Assembly: GCA_947177595.1 (NCBI GenBank)
Contig: CAMWUZ010000012.1
Coordinates: 1 to 18,808, forward strand
Direction of reading: 5' to 3'
DNA length: 18,808 bases
DNA from: an uncultured Porphyromonadaceae bacterium
Lineage (GTDB): Bacteria > Bacteroidota > Bacteroidia > Bacteroidales > Muribaculaceae
Below are positions 1 to 7,985 of the stretch, in pieces; within the stretch, counting starts at the first letter, position 1, and each line of letters begins with the position of its first letter. The position numbers and the translations under genes were made by a program. The notes under the pieces were generated by a model. It was given only the letters and a program-made list of their open reading frames with translations, was not told the DNA's origin and did not search any database.

Positions 1-12
1 AAATGTTTTGCA

Positions 13-44
13 CAAAAATAGTGACAAAATCCGAGAAACACAAT
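13..44 (-). promoter_or_regulatory. Candidate Bacteroidota-type promoter firing leftward out of the window
   Basis: Read on the minus strand, positions 20-13 are TATTTTTG, a full match to the Bacteroidota -7 consensus TAnnTTTG. Exactly 20 bases upstream, positions 44-41 read ATTG, a 3 of 4 match to the -33 element TTTG. The motif lies beyond the terminator of the giant gene and would start a transcript near the window edge, implying another minus-strand gene to the left, which is not visible here. Motif matching only; such AT-rich matches arise by chance fairly often. Confidence 0.45.
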
Positions 45-90
45 AACAGTCGGGAGCCGGCAGCTGCCAGTCGTAAGTTTAATGGATGCA

Positions 91-125
91 AAAAGCGGGA
101 AAGACTTTGAGACCTTCCCGCTTTT
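91..125 (-). terminator. Rho-independent terminator of the giant secreted-protein gene
   Basis: An 11-base perfect stem pairs 91-101 (AAAAGCGGGAA) with 115-125 (TTCCCGCTTTT), around a 13-base loop. On the minus strand the hairpin is followed by a run of five T and starts about 25 bases after the stop codon at 150. The flanking A/T pairs make it nearly symmetric, so it could also stop transcription arriving from the left. Confidence 0.75.
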
Positions 126-149
126 GAATTCCTATCGGTTAGTTCTTAA

Positions 150-3100
150 TCAGTCGATTTTTACTTTGATGGCTTTTGCACGTGGAACCGTGACAATGTA
201 GATGCCCCGGGGCAGAGCTACAGGATTTACCCGACGACCGGTAATGTCAAATACCTGAGAGTCTTCGGGAGCGATGATGTCAGAACCTACCACTCTCACG
301 GCGTTCTCGCCGCGGTCTTCTGATCCGACACCTTCAATTCCTGTGATTTCTGCAACAAACACATAGGTTTCCGACACTTCGCCGACAGGCTTGTCATTCT
401 CCATCAGCACGGCAAGAAGTGTTGTGCTGCGAGTGAGCTCGAATGCACCGTTATATCTGGTCCAAGCGTCTATTGAGAAAGGTATGCCGCTCTCGGTGGT
501 ATAGTAGATGGTGTATGAGCCGGCGGCTAGATCGTCAACGGGAGAAATCTTGACAAGTTTACTTCCGTTTTCACTGTCATCCAATTCAAACTTCACCTTG
601 CCGCTCACTGTGCTTGTTGAGCCTCCGACAACCATAACATGGAGCTGAGACACAGCTCCCATGGGCTTACCGGGAACCTGGGCGCGGGCATATAGCACCG
701 TTCCCTGTGTAAATACAAGCGGGGTACTTGAGGAGTACCTGCTTCGGCAAGAGGGATCGTTTCTGCCATAGTATATAGCGGCTCCGTCCTCTGCTGACAG
801 ACGAACGGTAGTCTTGCCATATTCCGAGGTTACGTTGAAACTTACATTTCCGGTCTGTTCCACCTTGTTGAGAGTGATGATGATCATATTGCTCTCAGCA
901 AATCCGGGAGCCTGACATTTCACTCTTATGACCTCACTGCTATTGATGAGAATCGGGTGTTGATAAGTGTACCAAACAGCGTTACTCAGCTCCTCATTAT
1001 GGCTGTCGATCATATAGTAGATTGTAGTGTTCCGGTCTTTATTGTCAAGGGTTACTGTGGCTGTGCCGTAGAAGTCGGCTATAATATCACCGTTTTCCTG
1101 AGTAATCTGCGTCATGGTATTTGTGATTTCCGCCATGGCTCTGCCGGTACGTGTGACCCTCTCCGCCTTTAGAGGCCAGAATTCTATTTCTCCGGCTCGT
1201 GTCGGCTCACCGAGCATCACGAAACCGGTGAGATTATAAGCGCCGCCTTCAATAAAATCTTCAGGTATGTCGTTTCCTTTGTCATCTCTATGACTAACGT
1301 CCACCTTGCCGAGTCGTCCGACTATCATGGAATGAGCGGAACCGGTCTGTGGTTCTGATATGGTCCATAGCTCTTCATTCTCAACCGGTGCCGATGTAGT
1401 TTTTTTGTTTACAGTGACATTCATCAGAGTGACGAGTCTGTTTACATGATACTGCGGGGAAATGGCGGTAATGGTATCGGGCTGAGCGTGGAACTGATCT
1501 GCCTCGGGAGTTTGTTTATCCCCTTCCCACTTCGGGCTGGTGATTTTTTTGAAGGTGGACATATGACCGGTTGCCATAGCGATACGGTTGCCGTGGTCAT
1601 CAACCTTATAGCCGACGGTGAAGTCTGTCACATATCTGCCAGCCCTGAATATGCTGTCCCATCCCTCCTCATTATAAACGGGTAAGAAATTACCCATCGA
1701 ACCCGCGAGGAACATATAGTGACCTCCGGTAGCAATTATCTTGAGATTTGAAGTGAAACGGTAATTGCGTCCGGCTCTCGCGAGGTCAAGATAATTGAGG
1801 ATATACTGCACCTCGGTGCTGTTTCTTACAAATATGCGGCTGACTGTGGCGCTCGGTTTCTTACCAGCCTTATAAGCGTATGCCTTGATTGTAACACGAT
1901 CCTGCCCGTTGGGAATATTGTATGTGAATGGTTTTTCATCATACGCTATTCTTGCAGAGACATTGGTTCTGGGATCAAGCCCGTTTGTAGAGTAAAATAC
2001 TTTGGTTCCCTCCTCATGCTCGATATTGATTTTGAGTTCGTTGACAAATTGCTGCACATCAGCGTTCTTATCGGTAGCCTCGGTTATGAAGAGATTCGGG
2101 TTAGCCACCTGACCGTTATTTGTATCAAAGTCAATCATAGCCAGAGCATAAGAAGAATTTTCCTTATTATGCTCGTTTCTGATAAGGATACCTTTGATGT
2201 CATACAGCGCATCATGATTTTCAGGGTCGTAGGCATTATCCCATCCGTTGAGACATTCTTCAAAAATATCGAATGCGAGCGAAACCGGCGCGGCATCATC
2301 TTCTCCCACTACGAGGGTATATTCCGGATCATCGTCCGGACCCTCCTTATTAACCTTTACGTTTAGAAGATTGATATGCCGCATCTCCCAATTCTCTCCG
2401 AGCTCTATGTTACGGTAATATGACTCGCTGGCAGGGTTTTCATAATCCACTGCTATAGGAGATGTCGCCGGCTTGAACCCTTCAATGGAATCCTGAAACC
2501 ATACAGTGAGTGCGAATCCTGTGGATTCGCTGATAAGGTTACCGCGACGGCTCGCAGCCGGAAGGAGTGCGAAATTAGTAATGATGTCACCGGATTTAAG
2601 CATACGTATGGAATCTTCTCCAACAGGCACCCGGGGATTTATCCATTGGTCTTCATTGTGTATAAGGATATAATTTGCAGATGTGAACTTGCCAGAAGGA
2701 TCGGTCGGGTAACGGTCACGCACATATAACCATTCTGGAGTAGCCTCTACCACAACCGCCTCCGCTTCCCGGCTGAACTGAGCATAATATTTGGCATTAA
2801 ATACCACTTTAGTATCCTGCTGGTATATAGATTGCGGCAGGTCATTCAATTCAGGCAGATATATGTCTTTGAATTCCGCAATAGATTTGACTGTCGCATC
2901 GAGGTCGTGCCAGGTAACAGGCACATTTGATGGTTCAAGAGTCCAGAGACCGGTCTCATTTTTTGCGTAAACCCACAGATTACAGAAATTGTCAGGATAG
3001 TCAAGAGTGTTGAGATGTATAGTGGGAACATTATCAATCACAGGTACTACAAGGGTCGGATTTTCCACAGGAGTATTTCCAACAGACCAATAGTAGGTCA

Positions 3101-5882
3101 AATTGTCATGCCTGATATTACCAATTGTAATGTTCAGCTCCGGAGAGATAGCGTTAAGTCCTTCTGAGGTCAAGCGGTTTGGAGCAAAGAGTTCCGGAGT
3201 ATCCGGACATTCAATGATATCTTCACATGGAAGGAGCGCAATCGAGCCGCTTGTCTGACCGACATAGCAGGTGATCGCATAAGTATTGCCATCCTCCATA
3301 GCGGTAATCTGATCCTCGATAGTGTTTGCAGGATCCTCATCCGGAAGAATCAGTCGGGTATATAGGGTGTATTCCGTGCCGTCCAGACCTCTCACTTTGG
3401 AGTCGGTGCCCGTTACTTTTTCAAGGGCACGCATCCTCACCTTGCGATTGAACCAGGTTGCATCAACAGTTGTGCGGTCGGGACAAAACTCCATATCCGG
3501 ATTTTCCGTTCCTCCTGATTCAGCAGGAAAATCTCCGGCAACAGCTTCCGGCAGATAGTTTATGAAGCTCTCGGTAGGCATAGGGGTGATGAGAATCTCC
3601 GGCATGATGTTTCTACCGTCGATATTATTTCTATAGGCGATGCGTCCGATAATTTCTCCACCATTTATTATGCGGTCCTTGCCATCGGCTTGCTTATGAT
3701 AGGTCTTGAATGCTTCCGGCTCGTTATTGCGATTGTTCACCACAAGTTTGATCGGGTTGTGAAACACATCCTCAAGATATACGTAGTAAGTGTTTTTACC
3801 GGCTTCGAGTGCCGCATCGGTTTCAAACACATCTACAACCCTGAGTCTGTTGTCACCGGTAGCGCCGGCACCGTGAAGAGCAACCAACTGATTCTGGCTA
3901 TATCCTTCGGCGGGAACATTATAATTATCTGTATAGAACGGTGTGGTTTCGATCTGCTCCACATCTATCATTGACCATGGGCTATACAGGTTGAATTTCT
4001 CATGACGTGTTCTGACGAACAGTCTTCCGGTACCACTCATATCCAACCCGTTACCGTTCGGCAAGGTTATGATGCCGTTTTGAACAGGATAGTCTGTGAC
4101 AGACTGAGGTGTTGAATTTACTTCCCTACCTCCGTCAAACCTGAATTGAGCTACCGTTCCTTCATGAGCTCCTTCCGGTATCGTTACCTTTATATCAGCG
4201 GACTTGGCGTATGTGATACGCGGCACAGAACCTGAAACCCACGTATAGTTTTCATTTGTCGGTTTAGAAATCCCCGGCGCTTTCAGTGGAGTACGAACGA
4301 CTTTAACCGTAAGAACGGGACTGTAAACTTTCTCTCCGTCTTGCGTGGTCGTATATGCCCGAAGATGTATGTACGGATTCTCGGTAAGAGTCTGCCCTTC
4401 GCCGTTAAAAATAAGTCGTGAACTGTTGATCAGCGGGAAATTAGGTGTATCTTTTTGATTTTCGGGCATACCGAATACAAACCATGTGTTCTGGTTGCCC
4501 CAGGTTTCAGCTTCCGTTTCGTCCTTAGATCCTACAAATGTCCGGGCTTCAAAAAACGGGGTGCTATCATCAGGGGTGGGATATGATGTGATGGCATATT
4601 CAAGCGTGCCTACCGATTTTTCCGTAACATCGGGGGAGGTAATCGAGGTTATAGCATCGGCATAAGGCTCTATAAAATTTAGGATAAGCGCATTGCCGTC
4701 TGCCTCAACAGTTGATGCGGGTGACTTCCAGTCTGTAAGGGGAATGATTTTCACAAATCCGTTTAAATTCTCAAAATCAAATGCTTTGGCATATCCTATA
4801 AGGACAGGCATAGCAGGTGCCTCAGGTGAGATGCGGCGGCAGTTGACCGTACATTTGAGACCTATATTACCATTACTGTCAACACCTGCTATATAAACGT
4901 TTGTAGATTGATTGAAAATAGCATCGGCAGGTAATACCACCCCTACCTGAGGGTCATATTCGCGCCAGTTTTCATAAGGAATATTATCGGCTGTGACATA
5001 AATCATTTTGACTGCATCCTCGGGCATATTGAACTTAAGCACTGCAGGACGCTCTATATAAGTATAGGAATAAGTAGCCACTCCCGTGAGAACAGACTGT
5101 GCGGTAGAAGGTATCGCCGATTCATCAATAACAGGAGCTTCCAGAGGATTATCCCATACCACAGCTATTTTGCCGAAACGGAAATCATATCCCATTTTGG
5201 AGGTGGCTCTGCTGAAGGTAATCGAAGCTCTCGGCTGAACGGGAATATAAACAATATTTCCATCCTCATCCACTTCAAATACGTCCCCATCAGTTTTTAT
5301 ACCGTCTGTTAACGAGACATGAACCTTAAGATCTTCGTTTGATATATTATATTGTGTGAATTTCTGGTTTTTATTTCGGGTAAAAATCACTTTCTTGATA
5401 ACCATCTGAGGTTGCAGTGACTCAATAGTCATATGTACAGTTTCATTCGGTGACATCTGTAACCACAGACCCGTATTCGTTGATGTTTTCTTCTCATACA
5501 AATCCAATATTTTTTCCGTTGTTTTCGTAGAAAGATAAGGGGTTTCCGTTACAATCCCCTGAAAGTTTATACTGAATCCTCTGTCACCATTGATATGCGT
5601 GACTCTGAAAGAACATATATCATTAAGAGATGAATAGCTGGGAGGATATCCGTCTTCTTTAGGTTTACCGTTGGAAATGTAAGTGATGTAAGGCACATAA
5701 GACTGCTTGTCTATTTCCTCTCCATCTTTAAGGCTATAGGCGTAGTTAACTTCCTTCGCCCTGTCTCGGTTCCATGGTGATGGAATACCAGTAAACGTAA
5801 TACCTACCTCCTCTTCAACCGAGGCACTTGCTAAAGGAGAGATGATGATTAGCGTGAATAGAAAAAGTGAAAATTTTCTCAT
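150..5882 (-). CDS. Giant secreted multi-module surface protein with chitobiase-like repeats and type IX-like C-terminal tail
   Basis: A 1910-residue protein whose function I do not recognise. Residues 1-20 form a type I signal peptide (basic start, hydrophobic core, cleavage after A-S-A); there is no lipobox cysteine. The N-terminal half (about 21-1000) is a chain of beta-rich segments, several opening with an 'APxxP'-like stretch, suggestive of immunoglobulin or fibronectin-like folds. Two related OB-like modules appear near residues 1025-1125 and 1370-1440. Chitobiase-C-terminal-like modules (pattern 'xYYTxxG...TxxxAxA') lie near 1287-1357, 1613-1665, 1699-1742 and 1785-1838. The last about 65 residues contain 'VFDITGRRV' and 'RGIYIV' and end in a basic beta strand, resembling type IX sorting domains. 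I see no catalytic domain. It follows the SusC/SusD pair but is separated from it by a terminator, so it probably has its own promoter. Likely an exported, surface-displayed binding or adhesive protein; that role is inference. A GGGAAG stretch 5-10 bases before the ATG could serve as ribosome-binding site. Confidence 0.85.
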   Translation of the reverse strand: MRKFSLFLFTLIIISPLASASVEEEVGITFTGIPSPWNRDRAKEVNYAYSLKDGEEIDKQSYVPYITYISNGKPKEDGYPPSYSSLNDICSFRVTHINGDRGFSINFQGIVTETPYLSTKTTEKILDLYEKKTSTNTGLWLQMSPNETVHMTIESLQPQMVIKKVIFTRNKNQKFTQYNISNEDLKVHVSLTDGIKTDGDVFEVDEDGNIVYIPVQPRASITFSRATSKMGYDFRFGKIAVVWDNPLEAPVIDESAIPSTAQSVLTGVATYSYTYIERPAVLKFNMPEDAVKMIYVTADNIPYENWREYDPQVGVVLPADAIFNQSTNVYIAGVDSNGNIGLKCTVNCRRISPEAPAMPVLIGYAKAFDFENLNGFVKIIPLTDWKSPASTVEADGNALILNFIEPYADAITSITSPDVTEKSVGTLEYAITSYPTPDDSTPFFEARTFVGSKDETEAETWGNQNTWFVFGMPENQKDTPNFPLINSSRLIFNGEGQTLTENPYIHLRAYTTTQDGEKVYSPVLTVKVVRTPLKAPGISKPTNENYTWVSGSVPRITYAKSADIKVTIPEGAHEGTVAQFRFDGGREVNSTPQSVTDYPVQNGIITLPNGNGLDMSGTGRLFVRTRHEKFNLYSPWSMIDVEQIETTPFYTDNYNVPAEGYSQNQLVALHGAGATGDNRLRVVDVFETDAALEAGKNTYYVYLEDVFHNPIKLVVNNRNNEPEAFKTYHKQADGKDRIINGGEIIGRIAYRNNIDGRNIMPEILITPMPTESFINYLPEAVAGDFPAESGGTENPDMEFCPDRTTVDATWFNRKVRMRALEKVTGTDSKVRGLDGTEYTLYTRLILPDEDPANTIEDQITAMEDGNTYAITCYVGQTSGSIALLPCEDIIECPDTPELFAPNRLTSEGLNAISPELNITIGNIRHDNLTYYWSVGNTPVENPTLVVPVIDNVPTIHLNTLDYPDNFCNLWVYAKNETGLWTLEPSNVPVTWHDLDATVKSIAEFKDIYLPELNDLPQSIYQQDTKVVFNAKYYAQFSREAEAVVVEATPEWLYVRDRYPTDPSGKFTSANYILIHNEDQWINPRVPVGEDSIRMLKSGDIITNFALLPAASRRGNLISESTGFALTVWFQDSIEGFKPATSPIAVDYENPASESYYRNIELGENWEMRHINLLNVKVNKEGPDDDPEYTLVVGEDDAAPVSLAFDIFEECLNGWDNAYDPENHDALYDIKGILIRNEHNKENSSYALAMIDFDTNNGQVANPNLFITEATDKNADVQQFVNELKINIEHEEGTKVFYSTNGLDPRTNVSARIAYDEKPFTYNIPNGQDRVTIKAYAYKAGKKPSATVSRIFVRNSTEVQYILNYLDLARAGRNYRFTSNLKIIATGGHYMFLAGSMGNFLPVYNEEGWDSIFRAGRYVTDFTVGYKVDDHGNRIAMATGHMSTFKKITSPKWEGDKQTPEADQFHAQPDTITAISPQYHVNRLVTLMNVTVNKKTTSAPVENEELWTISEPQTGSAHSMIVGRLGKVDVSHRDDKGNDIPEDFIEGGAYNLTGFVMLGEPTRAGEIEFWPLKAERVTRTGRAMAEITNTMTQITQENGDIIADFYGTATVTLDNKDRNTTIYYMIDSHNEELSNAVWYTYQHPILINSSEVIRVKCQAPGFAESNMIIITLNKVEQTGNVSFNVTSEYGKTTVRLSAEDGAAIYYGRNDPSCRSRYSSSTPLVFTQGTVLYARAQVPGKPMGAVSQLHVMVVGGSTSTVSGKVKFELDDSENGSKLVKISPVDDLAAGSYTIYYTTESGIPFSIDAWTRYNGAFELTRSTTLLAVLMENDKPVGEVSETYVFVAEITGIEGVGSEDRGENAVRVVGSDIIAPEDSQVFDITGRRVNPVALPRGIYIVTVPRAKAIKVKID

Positions 5883-5980
5883 ACTTCTTCCCTGTAAAAA
5901 AAGTTTATATTTACCTGTTGTTAATTCCTACTTTATTAAAAAAAGTATCTATACAGACCTTACGCCCTGTAAATCGCGCG

Positions 5981-5988
5981 CAAAATTA
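5981..5988 (-). promoter_or_regulatory. Candidate -7 element for the giant secreted-protein gene
   Basis: On the minus strand 5988-5981 reads TAATTTTG, a full match to TAnnTTTG, about 98 bases before the start codon at 5882. No convincing TTTG occurs at the expected 19-21 base spacing, so this is a partial promoter match. A second possibility is TTTG at 6047-6044 with TAATTTCA (4 of 6 consensus bases) at 6024-6017, spaced 19 bases. The strong terminator upstream makes some promoter in this 274-base gap likely; which motif is used cannot be decided by eye. Confidence 0.35.
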
Positions 5989-6027
5989 ATTATTTTTTTA
6001 TAAAAGATGCAGTGGATGAAATTATTT

Positions 6028-6071
6028 TCCACAAATTTTTATTCAAACAAAATACTTAAAGAATTTGTGGA
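6028..6071. repeat. Perfect 10-base inverted repeat in the SusD-giant gene gap
   Basis: The arm TCCACAAATT at 6028-6037 is repeated as its exact reverse complement AATTTGTGGA at 6062-6071, with a 24-base AT-rich spacer; arm centres are 34 bases apart, close to three helical turns. It lies between the susD terminator and the next start codon, and one arm falls between the two halves of a weak promoter candidate (6047-6044 and 6024-6017). It may be an operator for a dimeric regulator or a long-loop RNA hairpin. No U-run follows it, so it is unlikely to be a terminator. Confidence 0.55.
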
Positions 6072-6094
6072 GGCTATCTATGATGAAGGAATAT

Positions 6095-6131
6095 GAAAAA
6101 AGTTCCCACGATCGGGATGACCGCGGGAACT
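6095..6131 (-). terminator. Rho-independent terminator after the SusC/SusD pair
   Basis: The stem pairs 6101-6107 (AGTTCCC) with 6125-6131 (GGGAACT); a one-pair mismatch is followed by two more G/C pairs. On the minus strand the second arm runs straight into TTTTTTC. It begins 26 bases after the susD stop codon at 6157. This strongly suggests that the SusC/SusD transcript largely ends here and that the giant gene downstream is transcribed separately or only by read-through. Confidence 0.85.
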
Positions 6132-6156
6132 CTGATATAGGAGGTATATTAAATTC

Positions 6157-7965
6157 TTACCAACCGGGGTTCTGTGTCCAGAGACCTTCGGTGAGTGAAA
6201 TCATGCGCTCCTGAATGGGAAGGAGGTAGTCACGGTTGAGATTAAACTGCCATCCGTTGGGATACGCCGCCTTGTTTACTGGGTTTATGTAGCGGAGTGG
6301 ATCTCCGGGTGCACCGGTGAGATAGAGTGTGTTTCCACTCGCCAGGTCATATTTGAGACCGGCGTTTTCAGGAAGTGTTTCAAGGTCACTACCGATGTAG
6401 AGAGCACCCTGGTGCCATTTGCCAACGAAGATGTCACCGGCAGCAGCCCAGCGGAGGATGTCTTCGAGACGACGACCTTCGCAAGCTGTTTCAACACGAC
6501 GCTCGCGGCGCACAGCCTGAACATATTTGTCAAGGTGAGCGAAAGGATATTCGGGATCGGTGTTGTACTCGCGGTCGAAATCCATAGCAGGCATACCTAC
6601 ACGGTCACGGAGTGGCTGGATAGCTTCAATAATCTTGGTAGCGTTTGCAGCTCCACCAAGTTCAGCGAGCGCTTCAGCATAGTTAAGGAGCACGTCGGCA
6701 TAACGGAACTGGATAGCGGGAGTAGCACCTGCACCTTCAGCATCAAGGTTTCCGGTATAGTCTATCTGGCAATGCTTGAGCAGTGAGTAGCCTGTGGTGC
6801 AAGCCCATGTTGCTTTTGCACTGGCAGCGAGAGGGGGATATGTGTAATCATCGGGACGGTCGGGACGAAGAGTCTGACCGGGAGTAGCAACAGTCTGTGC
6901 AAGACGCGGGTCGCGAACAGTGGGGAGGAGTTCAGTACCCCAAGTTTGTTTGGCTGTCATTTTTTCGGTGCCAACAAAAGGACGTCCGTCAATAGTCAGG
7001 TAGTCATCGACGAGTGATGCTGTTACACCGATACCACCGCCACCGGTATTGAGATAACGGTTGACATCATTGGCAATTTCATCTCCGTCATATTTCTTGA
7101 ACCAGAGAATTTCGGGATTGTTGCTGAGGTCTGTTGTCTGGAAAATCACCCGGTAGTCATTGTTAGGTTTGCCGGTATTGTAAATTTTCCATACTCCGCG
7201 ATCCATCACATCCTTAGCCGCGTTAGCAGCCTGAGTGAGATAGTCGTTGATCTTGGTATCTGTAACAGCGGGGTCAAAGAAGGGGTCATTTGCAGCCTTG
7301 TGATATTTTTCCCAAGTACCTTCAAACAGAGCGACCTGGCTCTTGAATGCGCGTGCCACATCTTTGTGAACTCTGAACGAAGCGCTGTTGTTTTTCGTAC
7401 CCAAGAGGTTGATAGCTTCATCAAGGTCGGCGAGAATGTGGTCTGCGATAACCATGCGGCTTTCGCGGGGTAATTTCATCTGCTCCAAATCGGGATCAAG
7501 AGGGGTATCGACCCAAGCAACTCCACCGTAGTTAACAAGGAGCTGGTAGTAGTACCATGCGCGGAAGTAGTAGCCTTCTCCCACAGCCTGATTGTATGAA
7601 GCAGTACCTATCGCGTTGCAGTTGTCAAGATTGTTGAGGAAGAAGTTGACGTTGCGGATATTGTTGTACTGAGAGAGACTGGAAGCACTGCTGACAGAAT
7701 TTGAACCTGCAATGCGGGTATTAACAGAAGAACCGGAAAGGTTATCAGAATTAACGTCATTTCCGGCAATACCGTTACCGCCGCCAGCCATCATACCCTG
7801 TGTCTTGACAGCATTCTGATAGAACTGGTCAAGATAGCTGCTCATTTCGCCGACAGTCTTGAACGGCTTTGCAGAGGAGAGCACTCCCTCCGGTTCGCGG
7901 TCAAGATCGTAGCACGATGTAAGTGCCAGACTTGTCGCAAGGAATATTGATAATATTTTCTTCAT
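6157..7965 (-). CDS. SusD/RagB-family outer-membrane nutrient-binding lipoprotein
   Basis: A 602-residue SusD-like lipoprotein, normal length for the family. Members sit on the cell surface as a hinged lid over a SusC-type barrel and capture the ligand (known for the family). The lipobox L-T-S-C places the lipid on Cys18, followed by acidic residues (Y-D-L-D) that fit a surface-export signal. The helical TPR-like N-terminal part includes 'YFRAWYYYQLLVNYGG' near 133-148. C-terminal family hallmarks are 'FRYADVLLNYAEALAE' near 415-431 and an arginine-rich block with 'EGRRLEDILRW' near 490-502. The gene starts 20 bases after its SusC partner and is closed by a strong terminator. The glycine- and serine-rich stretch at 60-98 may form surface loops. 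Neither sequence nor neighbours reveal whether the ligand is a glycan, peptide or other compound; it should not be assumed to be starch. Confidence 0.95.
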   Translation of the reverse strand: MKKILSIFLATSLALTSCYDLDREPEGVLSSAKPFKTVGEMSSYLDQFYQNAVKTQGMMAGGGNGIAGNDVNSDNLSGSSVNTRIAGSNSVSSASSLSQYNNIRNVNFFLNNLDNCNAIGTASYNQAVGEGYYFRAWYYYQLLVNYGGVAWVDTPLDPDLEQMKLPRESRMVIADHILADLDEAINLLGTKNNSASFRVHKDVARAFKSQVALFEGTWEKYHKAANDPFFDPAVTDTKINDYLTQAANAAKDVMDRGVWKIYNTGKPNNDYRVIFQTTDLSNNPEILWFKKYDGDEIANDVNRYLNTGGGGIGVTASLVDDYLTIDGRPFVGTEKMTAKQTWGTELLPTVRDPRLAQTVATPGQTLRPDRPDDYTYPPLAASAKATWACTTGYSLLKHCQIDYTGNLDAEGAGATPAIQFRYADVLLNYAEALAELGGAANATKIIEAIQPLRDRVGMPAMDFDREYNTDPEYPFAHLDKYVQAVRRERRVETACEGRRLEDILRWAAAGDIFVGKWHQGALYIGSDLETLPENAGLKYDLASGNTLYLTGAPGDPLRYINPVNKAAYPNGWQFNLNRDYLLPIQERMISLTEGLWTQNPGW

Positions 7966-7985
7966 TGCTATAATTATAATAGTGA

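Noticed and set aside
1400..1406. A7 run (coding strand) in the giant gene as a second slippage tract
   Set aside because: It encodes ordinary Lys-Lys codons in an AT-rich stretch; runs of this length are common in such genomes.
150..5882. Giant protein as a chitinase or hexosaminidase because of its chitobiase-like modules
   Set aside because: Those modules are non-catalytic accessory folds, and no glycoside hydrolase domain or catalytic motif was found.
6028..6071. Invertible-promoter ends, as in phase-variable Bacteroidales surface loci
   Set aside because: The spacer is only 24 bases, no recombinase gene is nearby, and the spacer holds no complete promoter, so an operator or hairpin is more plausible.
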